Source: Channallabes apus
Lineage: Eukaryota; Chordata; Actinopteri; Siluriformes; Clariidae
NCBI GenBank assembly: GCA_030522415.1
Contig: CM060113.1
Coordinates: forward strand, 2,208,467 to 2,272,466
Direction of reading: 5' to 3'
DNA: 64,000 bases
Shown here: positions 13,680 to 25,859 of the stretch, one piece after another
How the letters are laid out: every line of letters starts with the position of its first letter
How positions within the stretch are numbered: position 1 is the first letter of the stretch
Program-made: the position numbers and the translations under genes
Notes under the pieces: generated by a model
The model's input: only the letters and a program-made list of their open reading frames with translations
Database searches by the model: none
Told to the model about the DNA's origin: nothing

Positions 13680-15060
13680 TGTGAGATTTTAATGGGAGCC
13701 TAAAGGACCTTACTGGGTTACTCACTGAGCTGTGGTGGAATTCTATTGGGTTCCAGTTGTATTATAATGGGTCGTTTATTAATTCTATAGTGCTCCTGTT
13801 TAATGTATTTTTGGGAGGTTATACAGTAGACATTAAGATTTGGTTCTTGTTAGACGTGTATCGTTATACAGTAAACTAAAACCTGGTCTAATTCCATATG
13901 GCTTATGGTGTTTTTGTTCATGTTGGACTTTTCATTTATTGAATTATGGTTCTGTAGATTCTTTTGGGTCTCTGGTGTATTTTGGAATTTGGTCTAAGTC
14001 CAAACATCTCCTATTGTATTGTATTTTTATGTTTAATCCATTAAAACATGCTCCAAGTCTACATAATTTAGAACTATTGTTGTTGGAATATTGTGTGCTA
14101 TCTATTAAAATGTTTTTATATAGTTCTCCAGCATTCCTGATTGATTATTTTTAATGAGTTACACATTAAAATATGGTTAAATTGGGTTCCAAAAGTATTT
14201 TAAGGGGCTGTTTAATATTAGTTTTAAACTTCTATATGGATGTTTATGGGGTCTAATTCTTTAGGTGGCTTGTTAGAATTTTTTATCCTTATGTACAAAG
14301 ATCTGGTCTAATTCTATGATGTTCTCGGTGAACAGTAGATCATCTATTGAAATATGTTTCTTTAGATTCTTTTTGGTCCCAGTTTTTTCATGCATTATCT
14401 ATTGGAATGTGGTCAAAGTCTACTTAATGTAGAATTATTGTTTTTGGACTGTTGCATGCTATCTAATAAAATGATCATGTGCTGCTCTGTAGTGCTCATG
14501 GGGGATTTTTCTGATGGGTTATCTATTGAAATATGTTTGAATTCTATTGGGTTCCAATTGTGATTTAATTGGTCATCTATTAAAATTTGGTTATTTTAAG
14601 GATTCCTGTGTTGGGATCCTCTTGAATATTTATGAGGTACTCGTACTCATAGAAATGATGTTCTTCTTTAACTTGTATGAGATATCTAATGAAATATGGC
14701 TGATTTCTATTGTCTTCCATACTGTATGTGGTTCAGTAAGGTTCTCCAGGGTTTGTGTGGGATATCCAATGAAATATCATCTAATTTTGATGAGTGTACT
14801 TACTGGACATTAATGGAAAGCTTAGTTATACAAATACACATGGATTTAAAGCGTTCTTAAGAACATTAATGATGAATTTCTTTGGGTTATCCATTGAAAT
14901 AGTTATGTAGATTTCCATAGAGTTCCTACTCAATATTTTTTAATTCTATATGGATAGAAATCCCTAAAAGTTCCCTGGGTTTCCCTCTGAAATATGTTTT
15001 AAATCTAATTCTACATAGTTCTTGTTGAACTTATATGATACTTTATGCAAAATATTTGAA
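13680..15060. repeat. Degenerate AT-rich tandem array in pdgfc intron
   Basis: Phrases such as CTATTGAAATATG, TTCTATTGGGTTCCA and TAGAATTATTGTT recur through the stretch in order. A longer phrase from about 14057 to 14200 (TCTACATAATTTAGAACTAT onwards, to GGGTTCC) is matched at about 14430-14560 (TCTACTTAATGTAGAATTAT onwards, to GGGTTCC). This suggests a higher-order period near 370 bp built on shorter related units. Copies are strongly diverged, so the array is old. The ORFs at 13840-14154 and 14547-14813 lie in it and look incidental. Confidence 0.65.
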
Positions 15061-15136
15061 AATGAACACACTACTTTTGTAAAACTTGCTTGGTGAATAA
15101 ACCTGACCCAGGATGTTTCCTATCTGATTGGCGCAG

Positions 15137-15335
15137 AAGCCAGCCGTGCCCGCCGTCATGCCCGTGGCTCTGCACAGCGTGGAGGTTCTGAGAGAAACCG
15201 TGGCTGAATTCAGCACTGTGGAGGAGGTCCTGAAATACCTGGAGCCTGATCGCTGGCAGCTCGACCTGGAGGATCTTTACAAACCCACGTGGCACGTCCT
15301 GGGCAAGTCCTTCATCCACCAGAAAAAAAACAGAG
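15137..15335 (+). CDS. pdgfc: pdgfc coding exon: hinge region
   Basis: PDGF-C is a secreted growth factor that is activated by proteolytic removal of its CUB domain and then signals through PDGF receptors. This exon encodes the hinge between CUB and growth-factor domains; VEEVLKYLEPDRWQLDLEDL followed by YKPTWHVLGKSF closely matches the vertebrate PDGFC hinge. It ends with KKNR, equivalent to the basic activation-cleavage site. The acceptor is taken as GCGCAG at 15131-15136, giving a phase-0 start. The donor is AGAG/GTAAG, leaving one base of a split Gly codon that joins in frame to the next exon. An upstream acceptor cannot be excluded, so the 5' edge is less certain than the 3' edge. The N-terminal signal peptide and CUB exons are not seen in the window. 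Confidence 0.88.
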
Positions 15336-15865
15336 GTAAGAATAATACATCGTTCAGGGCTCTTGGAATTATAATTTTCAATGGTTTCCATTATGACCTG
15401 ATCATTTATCTTTTTTTATTTCTAGTTAGTAAATATAAATCTGATCTTTAAAAGAATAAATTTGAATTTTTAGTTGTTGTTGATCCTGTGACCTTCGTCA
15501 TACTAGGATGCTAATATTAGCATGGCGCTGTAACATATTTCCATGACAATAAAATGTATTTGTATCACTTTTCTAATGCTGATGCAATGTTTCTGATGTG
15601 ATGTCACTCACTTTCAATTAAAAATTCCATCAATTTATAACCAATAAAGAAGCAAACAAATAAGTAACCTTCTGGGCTCGCGCTAAAACTCGTTCCAGTT
15701 TGGAATGAAAAATTCCTGAGTAATAAGGATCAGCTGAGGAAGTGTTTGATTTACAGATCTTGACTCTGGACTCAGACATTTTGGAACTTGCTACGTCTCA
15801 GGCCAACAATAAAAGCTGAAGTAAACAGCTGTCTAAATTATGTGTGTGTGTGTGTGTGTGTGTAG

Positions 15866-16086
15866 GCGTGGTGGATCTGAACCTGCTCCGGGAGGATGTC
15901 CGACTCTACAGCTGCACTCCGCGCAATTACTCGGTGTCCCTGCGTGAGGAGCTGAAGAGGACGGACGTGATCTTTTGGCCCAGCTGTCTGCTGGTGAAGC
16001 GATGTGGTGGAAACTGCGCCTGCTGCTCAAACAACTGCTTCGACTGTCAGTGCACGCCCACTAAAGTCACCAAAAAATATCACGAG
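15866..16086 (+). CDS. pdgfc: pdgfc coding exon: core of growth-factor domain
   Basis: This exon carries most of the PDGF/VEGF cystine-knot domain: VVDLNLLREDVRLYSCTPRN, SLREELKRTD, then CLLVKRCGGNCACC, CFDCQCTPTKVTKKYHE. The CGGNCACC cluster and absence of PDGFD-like CGCG/RSC motifs identify PDGFC rather than PDGFD. It begins two bases into a Gly codon (phase matching the previous donor) and ends in phase 0 at CACGAG/GTAC. The acceptor AG at 15864-15865 directly follows a (TG)n run rather than a normal polypyrimidine tract. Frame, phases and motif order are all consistent with a functional exon. Confidence 0.95.
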
Positions 16087-16730
16087 GTACAATACAGACT
16101 CCAGTGAACTCCCGGGTTCCCAAAAGCAATGCAAGAATGAGGACGTCTCAAACCTTAACATGGGTGTGGCGAATTAGATATTAGCTAAACTGTTTTAGAA
16201 CAGCGCCTCCAGTGGTGAAAGCTCGTAACTGATTCTGTTACATGTATAAATTAAATTGCTTTCGCAAAGTTATAGCATGTTAGTTTTTTTCAAAAATCAT
16301 TTTGCAAAAAAGTTAAGAATTTCTTTTATTGTATCCCGACTTGCAATACGTATCTATAAAGCGAAGCAGACAGAACCTAGGTCTTTTATTCCATTTTTTT
16401 TTCATGTATTCTTTCACGTCATCTTTCGTTATTGAGCAAAATTCAGTCTCACAGATGAAAATGTAGTTATTTTATAAAATGTCATTATTGCTCTAGTCCT
16501 GAGACTCTTGTGCCCTTTATCTTCAGCTTCATGTTCCAAACTATAATAATAATTAAATGTTCTGAATGTCTGTATTATGTTTCTCCAATATTCAAATGAC
16601 AAGCTGAGTTTTTTTTTTTTCGCTTTGTTATAATGAGACAAAAGTATTGAGCCTCTGAGGGAACCCAAAAGGAACAAAAACTTCCTTAAAAAATATGTAG
16701 AAGAAAAAATAGTTTTATGAGATCTTACAT

Positions 16731-17050
16731 TGGTGGCTCAGTGGTCGGGTCTTTCACCTGCCATGCGGTTCGATTCCCACCCAATGCCCAAACCCAAGCC
16801 TCCAGTGGCACATCAAGCTCGGCTCTACAGCCAATCACGGGCGTCTGTAATCTCACGCAAGCGGAAGGAGCGGATAGCGATGTGCGTGACTGAAAAGATG
16901 TGCTTGGTGCCATTACATGACTCGGAGGAAACTCGACCTCCCTGGTTGCTAGTTGTAGCGTTGATGCAGGTGTGGCCTGATGACTGGTGGGAAATGGCTA
17001 TGACTAAATTGGGGAGAGAATCAAGAAAAATCCCCCAAAAAGAAATAAGA
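16731..17050 (+). repeat. tRNA-derived SINE in last pdgfc intron
   Basis: The left part looks like a pol III promoter: an A-box-like GGTGGCTCAGTGGTCGG near 16731 and a B-box GGTTCGATTCC near 16768. It is followed by a body with CGGCTCTACAGCCAATCACG and an A-rich end AAAAATCCCCCAAAAAG. A second, truncated copy sits at 63925-64000. Class is inferred from box structure. Confidence 0.75.
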
Positions 17051-17457
17051 TTTCTCAACCTCACACTGCGACTTGCTCACAGTTTTGCCGTCATTTTTTG
17101 TTTTTATTATTTTGTAATTCACTTTATCTTGTTCATCATTTCCTCCTGTTATGTCCCTTAAGAGTCTCACGGGGAAAACCTGTTTATTGCTGCTAGAACT
17201 GACTGGTTTCATGGACATTAAACAGCATTACATGTAACTTTAAACAGATATAAAGTATAATGTGCAATTTACTAATAAATGAAAGTTTGTAAATCTGCCG
17301 AGTCGTAACTTGGTAAAGCATGAGATCTTTTCTCTTTATGTTTTTTGGTATAATGTTAGTTTTCCACACGCTCTATCACACTCTATCTCAGTGTTACTGA
17401 CTCGGACTCACGGTGTCTCGTTTCTGTCTCTCTCTCTCTCTCTCGTCACGGTTGAAG

Positions 17458-17562
17458 GTCCTGATGCTGAAGTACAGGCCAGGTCGGGGGTCGCAGAAGT
17501 CGCTGACGGACGTGGCGCTGGAGCATCATGAGGAGTGCAACTGCGAGTGCAAGAACAACTGA
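17458..17562 (+). CDS. pdgfc: pdgfc terminal coding exon
   Basis: Thirty-four codons plus TGA complete the cystine knot: VLMLKYRPGRGSQKSLTDVA followed by LEHHEECNCEC and a short KNN tail. SLTDVALEHHEEC is a PDGFC signature and supplies the last knot cysteines. The acceptor AAG at 17455-17457 follows a (CT)n run and gives phase 0, matching the previous donor. The C-terminal tail after the last cysteine is three residues, slightly shorter than the mammalian glycine-rich tail as remembered. The 1371-bp intron before it contains a SINE (16731-17050). Confidence 0.95.
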   Translation, partial: VLMLKYRPGRGSQKSLTDVALEHHEECNCECKNN

Positions 17563-18445
17563 ATGAGGAGCACCCATGAGGAAATATTTATTCGATTAAC
17601 TTTACGATTGAATGGAGACACAAACATGTTTTTTTGTATCTGGACTCCAGTGTTGTTCATCTCACAGATCTGTGGAACAAAACCACATGATGGACCTTTT
17701 AACATTTTCAATATGGACAAAAGTTTTTTAAGAACCTTTGCTTCTAATTACGCTGTTTTGACTTTCTGATGTTTTTTCATCCTTCTCCAAGTCTCTCAGT
17801 GGATTCTGTTAATGACGCTTTCGATAGCATGAACCTCTTCCCTGGAGGTCGCTGAGGACCAGAAGAGAACCTCCAACTTTTACTGAACTTACTTTATTAG
17901 TCAAATAAAAATAAGGAAGGCAGAGAGACATTCTCTACACGTCTTTGTTCTTCACGTCATCTTCACGTTACGTTTGGCTTCTTATGGAAAATAAAAATCT
18001 CTTGGTTTGTGTTTGAAATGGAGGTTCAGGAAAAGAAGAGAGAGCTAAATATCTTTTTTTTTATTTCCTTTTTTTTTTGTCTGTATTCTGAGTGTCCTTT
18101 CTTGAGGTCATTCATCGAACGTCCAATGCTGGGGTTCGAGATGAGCGAGGAGACCCGGACAAGCTCTTTTTTTTTTATTTTTTAGATTTTTTTCAGTGAT
18201 GTAAATAGCCTTCCTGTTCTGGTTTTCTTTAGTTGTGTATCGTTGTTTTTATCAGTCATGTGCCTCGTGTCACACAATTTTACACTCGTTCCTCATAATT
18301 TCACTGTTAATCAGTAACGAGTCCCTAACAGCGAAATCCACAGTGTCGAATGAGCTCTTATAGGATCGGAGAGAAGAAAAATTTAAGTTCTCTTTTTTTT
18401 TTTTTAAGCCTAAAACTTGACTCTTGTGTGGAATCAAATAAAATG
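17563..18445 (+). terminator. pdgfc: pdgfc 3' UTR with candidate poly(A) signals
   Basis: After the stop codon the sequence is A/T-rich and non-coding. AATAAA hexamers lie at about 17904, 17990 and 18437, the last followed by A/C-rich sequence. Which is used cannot be told from sequence, and later AATAAA copies (for example near 20204) leave a longer UTR possible. Confidence 0.55.
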
Positions 18446-19004
18446 AATCAGGCACTAATTACAACACAAAGCAGCATAAAAGAAAGAGATCACATTGAAA
18501 TAAAATTATAATGCAGTTTTAAGGAGCCATAAACTTATTGAATAATTAACATAATTGAACTAAGGAGGGAAAAGCGACATTTCAAAAGCATGATAAGCTA
18601 AAGAGCTAGCATGCTAACACGGGTACGTTTGAAAATATTATTTTTATGCACATGTAGCTTCCTGTTCATGATGAAACCACCAAAAAAGAAAAACAGAGGT
18701 GGTGGAACACGACACATTTAAGTACTTTGGCTGGTTCGTTCACTAGTTAGTTTTCAGGCAGATTTCTGGCTGGTCAGTTTAATCTGTCTAATAAACTGTG
18801 CGGGTTGAGAAAGATTTACTGTAAAGGATTTTACTGAACGGTGCTTAAAATTACACTGCAGGAGAATTCATGACGGTTCTCACAAAAGGGTATATTTATT
18901 TATTTAATATTTCTAGACGAGACTGAGTTCCTGTAACCTCATACAAACTTTTTTTACAGATACGGTTTTGCAATCATGTAATATCGATAATCCTCATCAT
19001 TATT

Positions 19005-19350
19005 CTGGCGGCGCGGTGGTGTAGCGGTTAGCACTGTCGCCTTGCACCTCCAGGGTCCGGGTTCGATTCCCGTCTCTGTGTGCATGGAGTTTGCATGTTC
19101 TCCCCGTGCTTGGTGGGTTTCCTCCGGGTACTCCGGTTTCCTCCCACAGTCCAAAGATATGCAGATTAGGCTAATTGACGTTCCTAAATTGACCATAGTG
19201 TGTGTGTGTGTGTGTATGTGTGTGTGCCCTGCGATGGATTGGCACGCTGTCCAGGGTGTCCCCCGCCTAGTGCCCTGAGTCTCCTGGGATAGGCTCCAGG
19301 TCCCCCGCGACCCTGAACACAGGATAAAGCGGTATAGAAGATGAATGAAT
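19005..19350 (+). repeat. tRNA-derived SINE, full length
   Basis: It begins with an A-box-like TGGTGTAGCGGTTAGCAC and a B-box GGGTTCGATTCCCG. The body includes GCATGTTCTCCCCGTGCTTG and TCCTCCCACAGTCCAAAGA, a (TG)n insert near 19198-19226, and the tail AGGATAAAGCGGTATAGAAG with (ATGA)n. A complementary copy lies at 45523-45893 and a tail fragment at 12266-12319. The embedded ORFs are shadows. Confidence 0.88.
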
Positions 19351-21418
19351 CGTCATTATTCATAAATTAATTATACAGAACGTGGTTTAGACTGAGAGTT
19401 AACATACAACAAATATTGTGCATAAAAATATTGAGATGCATAATATTATGACTGTTTTTGTTTGCTTGTTTGTTTGTTTACTTGACTCCGCCCTTTACCA
19501 CCCAGGAGCCTTTAATTCAGTGCTCTAAGAGTTCACTCGACACTCTGAGTTTTGCTGTGTACAGATACGGAGGTATATTTCACCAAACAAACTCTTAAAA
19601 GTTAAAGTGATGTCATAAAATGTAATCATTCAAAGACTAACAATCATTATACGCCTATAACCTGAACTTTACAGTTAAACACTAATCACATCTCATTCTT
19701 CCCTCGATTCTTCTTTTCTCATTTTTTTGTTTTTGTTTGTTTGTTTTGTGTTTTTTTTATATATATATCTATAAATCTCACTGGAAGTTTTATGATTTCT
19801 GTTAAATCAGCCTGTAAAATGTCTCACGGTTGTATATGTGTTTTCTAACCGCAGTCTTTTGTGTAATCTGTTATTTAACTTCATGTGCAACACGGTCTAA
19901 AGTAACCGACTGGATCTGACGCTTCATATTTTATTGTGATGGTGTGTGTGTGTGTGTGTGTGTGTGCGTGTGTGTGTGTGTGTGTGTGTTTTGTTGCTGT
20001 TGTTGTTTTTAGCCCTGAAATTTCTCTGGATTGTTTAAAACATTAAACATACCTTCAGGTTCCACTCTGACGTCTTCAAGGACTCGACCCGAGATATGAA
20101 TATGAAAATAGTTATTTACATAAATACATAAATAGTCACTTAGTTTTATGGTTTTTAAAAAATAAAAGGTAAAAACAGCTTTATGTTGCAGTTTGTCTTC
20201 AAAATAAATCAGTGTTTTAAAAAGATGATGAAGTCACGTCTGGAAACATGGAGAGATGAGAATCCATGATGATTTGATAATTAATATTGTGATTTTGTAC
20301 GTGTCACGATCTTATAAATATCCCAATTCAAGATGCATTTTTTTTCTGGTTTTCTTACAATTATAAGACCTTTAAAAGTTGAAAAACTCTTGAAAAAGTT
20401 TTGTCCTTTATCTTTATTCAGCAGCTTCATGTAGCGTGTGCCTTATAGCATTAGTTTTCTCACATATGCAGCATTTAAACAATATAAACTTCGAAATACA
20501 AAAGTTTAGCTTAAAATTAAATGACACAACTAAGCTACATTGTTACTAAACAGCGTGTATCTCTGTTATGTCATAATTATAATTTCTAACCAAACAGCAA
20601 ATAGTTCACTCCTACCACACGGGAATAGATCCGAGCGCCACCTGCAGGATTATAATGAAACAGCAGCTTCTTACCGCCTCCACAGCCTCACCTTGACCGC
20701 GAGCGCGCGGCTAAAGCAGGTGTGATTACATGGATTGTGACACGTGTGATTTTCGAGCATAATGTGTGAGACTGGTGCGAGTGTGTGTAAGCAGTCGGGT
20801 TTGAAAACTAATTCACTCGCAGATTTTGGAGACGCGCTGACCGGACACTTTTTATTGTGTGGAACTTTTCATAATGTGAAGGCGTGAAAACACGCTCGGT
20901 TTCAGTTCTGTCTGATCAAAGTGAAGACCAGAGAAGAACCTTCAGTCACCGGCTGATCGAACACGCCTTCTTTATTATTAATATAAAACTAGTATTTTCA
21001 CAAATCGATCTTCATGAATCGCCACACAAAAGAATCTCGATACGGAAGTGAATCAATTATCTGCCACCTTGAGAAACTACAGCGCAAAACTAAAAAAATG
21101 AAGTAAATTTTAATATTCCAAGTTTTACAGTATTTTTATATTGAGTTATAAATAAGTACGCAATGACACGCGGCTGGCTCTGCCGTTAGACAAAGTGATT
21201 TTCTGTGTGTCTTTGTGTTCCTGGAGTGAATATACTGTATTTCATTCTGCGCAGTGATTTATATTTCCTAAAGATTAAATTAAAGTTTTCTGACATGTCG
21301 AGCTTTTCACAGACTCAGGCAGCGCATCACACAGGGGGAATAAACGCTTTTGAAAAAACTAAAACTTTACAACAAATACTATAAAATCTCCACTATATGC
21401 TGAAGCCATTTATTTGTA

Positions 21419-21462
<44 letters not shown>

Positions 21463-22050
21463 TCAAATAATCTCTCCCCCTAATCATGAACTCATCTCAA
21501 CACTCCTGCCCTCAAGTGTGGAATTGTTTAAGTGTTTTCAGGGAGATTTCTGGATAAACCCTGTAGTTAGACATAAAGGTCCCATATTTTACTATTTCTT
21601 TAACAAGTTAAAACAGGTCTCAGAGCTCCTCACAAAATATGTGTGTGTGTGTGTTATTTCCCCAGATGTAACAACCATCCAAGAATGCATCGTTACCTCT
21701 TCCAAACACGCCACTTCAGTGTTTATTTAAATGAGCTACTGCTGAGCCACGCCCTCTCCAGAGAATAACAGACCTGAGTATGGGGGAGGGGCTGTTCTTA
21801 TATGATGTCACAGTAGAAGGGAAATTGTTATAATATATGTATAATGTTATGGATATTTTTTTTGTTTAAGCCCTGGTCAATAAAAAAAAGGAGAAAAGAG
21901 CAAAAAGCCGGGAATGTTAGAGGTCTGAACGTCTAGACGTGACTAAAAAGTGAATTTTGAACAACACGGAATCTTTAATGTTGTGGGACAAGCCTGTTTC
22001 TCCTGTTTGAACTTTTTTCTCCTGTTTTAAAGTTTATCAACAATTCAATC

Positions 22051-22084
<34 letters not shown>

Positions 22085-25076
22085 CCGAGAAGACATAAAG
22101 AGGACTTTAAATGGAACCTGCTGTAAATGATAAAAACCTTCACCACATCAATAATTACTTTACATTTTTCTTTTGGTTAATAACAACACATGAGCTGTTA
22201 CCATAGCAACGCTATCGTATTGAAACGAATGCGCAAACATAAACATCGCAGCCAGAACCACACAAACCAACATGCGACTTCTGACCAATCAGACGTGAGA
22301 ACTGACTCACATCTCAAAGCAAAGTCGTTTTGCTAAGACACCTGAAAGCTACCATGCTAACAGTAGCATGTGCAGTCCATCACGCCGCTCTCCCTGGGCA
22401 GAGACAAAGTGCTGTCTGTCAGCTGATCTCCAAGTCATCTTTCCCGAATTAAGAGCGTGACGTTTCTCATCTTTCAGCATCTTTCCCCCTCATTCCTCAC
22501 GCTCAGCTCTTTGATGGAACGGGTTTCAATTCGCACGTCATTCGAGATGAGTCTTCTCCACTTTGATCACGCTGTCCTCAAAGCAGGAGGACTGAGTCTT
22601 TAAAGCAAGCTTTTAGATCCATCATCTCCTGCAAGAGGCTTTCAGCAGCTCCGAGCGCCTGGAATGTTCATCTGGAGCTGGGGGAGAAGAAGAAGAAGAA
22701 GAAGAAGAGAAGAACAGACAGAGAGAGGGAGAGAATGTTCAGCTCGTCTTCTAGTGGCTCAGTCAACACTTTAAAACATACACACACACACACACATACA
22801 CACACACACGTTTAACATCACATTTCTCTTTTGAACCCATCTGGAGCTCTTGTAAATCCTGATTTTTATTTTTATTTTGCTAAAAAAAATCACTTAACAA
22901 CAAAAATGCAGTTTATATTTCTCAATACTAAAACAACCTTAAATCTGATTAATTTTTGTCATTTTTATTGACAAGTATTTACATTTTTTAACAAAGTTAA
23001 ATATTGGAAAAATACTATTTCATTTTCAAAATTCAAAATTTCTAATAAAACAACCTATTGTCTACTTACACATGCATAATTTAGAATTTGCTATAATTAT
23101 GATAATAATAATACATTTTTTATAGAACATTCATCATTTTTTTTGTGATCACATCACGCCATCGCTCAGGAATCTGCAAAAGAGAAATTTCTTTTTTTTT
23201 CTCTTCTCATTTGATGCGTGTGTCTTCCACAACATTCTCAGAGCACAGAACATGAGGTTTATAGTATTAAATTGTAGGCGCATCGACACTTTCTGTATCC
23301 TCAGTTTGCATAACACCATAAGCCATCATCACCGAACATGAAACAGGAAGTAACGTAACAAGCCGGACCAATCACTGCGTAGCTCTAAGAGCAAAGAGAT
23401 AAAACAGAACCCTGTGGTTCAAGAGGGAAAAAAGTAAATCAAAAATTATATAGGATTTAAAACATCTTTCTGTGTTCCTGAGCAGCGCAGCAGAAAAGTT
23501 GAGAAGATTTAAAGATCATCGGGAATTTGAGTCCTGACGATGCCACGGCCGTGTATGGAGCAGAAAGAGTTGGCGGTGTTCTCAGTGAGAGAAGGGTGTC
23601 ATGTACACCTTCTCCCAGATCGCCCACTGAGAGAGACAGGAACCAAGAGCAGGTGGAAGTGGGTGGATAGCGCTCTCCTCTGAGTGAGTGAGTGAGTGAG
23701 TGAGTGAGTGAGTGAGAAGGAGTTTGAAAAGGTTCAGAGAGCTGGAATTACAGTACACGTCTCAGAGGAAGCAGGTGTGAAAATGATCTCAGGGGCTACG
23801 AGTGTCGATTCGATACGAATTGATTTTTGTGCGATCTGTTTTTCAATTTGATTTGATTTTAAGTTCTTCAGTTGAGTTTCTTACTGGTTTTAAGGTATGA
23901 AAAACTACTAAAAGTATCTAATAAACAGTGTAAACGATGTGTCTCATACAGAGCCATGATTTTTCTCTTCTGCCAAATTTCTTCTCCGCACTCCAGTCCA
24001 GTAGGTGGCAGTATTGCACTGACCATATATAAATTCTAAAGAAGGGATAATCTCACAAAGCGGAAGTACTTTACAGAAGATATAAAACCTTTGTATTGTG
24101 TGATGTTCTTAAGTAATTTCTTCATTTAAGAGCGTTTAACGTTTAAAAGCTTACCCAAAAAAAAGTGAGTTGATTCTGAATCTAAAACTGACTCATCGAT
24201 TTAATTAATTGACCTGTTTAACATGTGAATAATCAATTACAGACACATTAAATCACAATCACTGATTATCATTCTGATTAAAAAGTCCGAAATTTTAATT
24301 CCCAAACTCCTAACACTTTCCTGGTGAATAAATTCATGTGTATTTCTGCGTGCACATGGAATATAAAAGCTATTTGCATATGTAAACGTCTTGAGTCACA
24401 CTGGACTCAACACTTCTCTCTCTTTGGTTCATAAATTACAAACGTGACTCAAACTGTGTGTGTGTGCGTGCGTGCGCGCGTGTGTGTGTGTGTCGATTTG
24501 CTGGATTAGTTTTTGTAAATCTCACGCACGTAGTCACACATGCGGTACATGATAAATGCTACCAATGCTAACACGCGTTATTAAACCGAATGCTGTCGAT
24601 CTCACACGTACAGAGTGTAAAGACGAAATGGTTGGACGTGTAATTAAATTAAGAGCGCAGTGTGAAAGGAGACACGTCACACAGCTTCCCCGTGATTCAT
24701 GACTCCATTTTTCTCTGTTCAAACTCTATATTTCTCACTAGCGCGCCCGCTACGCTCCCCGCGGAGTCCGGTTTATGTCAGTCGCCCGCTGCGAAGCGAA
24801 CGAGGGAAGAATTACGGCGGCGGTGACGGACGGCTCTGTGTAATGACTTCTCCATCACTGTTGTCTGTAATTGAGAGAGCGAACGGACGACGTGTTTAAC
24901 CGCCTGACTTTCTGCTTGTTAATTACAGACTTGTGTTCCAGGAAGCAGTCGCGGTTACGGAGGAAAAGACTAAACCCATCAGGAAGATTTCAGAGACGGT
25001 ATTAATCTCTGGAGATGTGGAGTTTTACACGCTGCTCATTACTGCTGATGTCACACCAGGAGCTCAGATATACTGT
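19351..25076. other. Intergenic, microsatellite-rich, no gene seen
   Basis: Simple repeats: TG near 19941-19989, CA 21421-21461, CT 22053-22081, GAA 22685-22710, CA 22780-22811, GTGA 23681-23716 and TG/CG near 24456-24493. About 20620-20720 and 24690-24900 are CpG-richer than their surroundings. No coding exon or transposon ORF was recognised. Confidence 0.5.
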
Positions 25077-25345
25077 AGGCCTCGATTCTGGATTCTGATT
25101 GGTCGAAAAGTGTTGCTTTTTGACTAATTTATGATTTTATTTCTGTAGTAATATTTCTGGAAGGAGTCTCCAGTATCAGAAGATTTAAAACTGTAATGTG
25201 ATGATTTAGACTTTCTCATTAACATGACAAGCTGCAATTTTCTTTTTGTTGTTTTTGTTTCATTTTATTAACTTCATAAAAGAGAAGCGAGACAGACAGA
25301 TGAGAGAAGGACTGTTTACAGCTGCTATAACAAATGACACAAATC
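25077..25345 (+). repeat. Dispersed repeat fragment, family A
   Basis: GGATTCTGATTGGTCGAAAA (25091) recurs near 58496. GGAAGGAGTCTCCAGTATCAG (from 25158) recurs near 61198. GACTGTTTACAGCTGCTATAA (from 25309) recurs near 61364 with one or two changes. Three separated blocks in the same order show a dispersed family, probably a non-autonomous DNA transposon; its ends and class are not resolved. Confidence 0.6.
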
Positions 25346-25859
25346 ATTAAATACAACCATTAAAGGATTAAAAAGTCCAATTCAATGTTCAATCAATTAA
25401 ATTATAATTAAATGATTTATCATGTTTGTGAGACGGGTTAAAACACATTTGTCTCACAAACACAAACAGATGAAATGATTAGTATAACAGTCTGCCATCT
25501 ACAAATGAACATAAAACGCAAAAATACATTTTAAAAAAACAGCAAATAATTTAATAATTCTAAAATAAAATTGTCCAAAATTCTACACATATATTACGCA
25601 GGATGAAAAATTAAGAAGATTTTATGATTATAAACAGGGCACTAAGACATTAGAATATTGTAATTGTTCTCAAGTGGCCACAATTTACGCAGAATAAAAC
25701 ACTTTTCAACAGTTTCTACTCCTTTTTGGTCATGTTAATGTCATGAGAATGATACAGCACCGAACTACACTACCCATCAGCCCCGGCACATCACATGACC
25801 AAGTCACATGCTTCATTGATCACCTTCACCTGTCTTCTGTGTCGTCTCTGTAGTTGTTG

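Noticed and set aside
13840..14154. 104-codon hydrophobic ORF in the pdgfc intron
   Set aside because: It lies in the AT-rich tandem array, where T-rich codons give Phe/Leu-rich translations; no start context or homology recognised.
1..15136. Search for pdgfc CUB-domain exons
   Set aside because: No stretch with CUB-like cysteines and flanking splice sites was recognised by eye; a short exon could have been missed, so absence is not proven.
19042..19278. ORFs of 78-80 codons on both strands, and their equivalents at 45474-45943
   Set aside because: They lie wholly in SINE copies.
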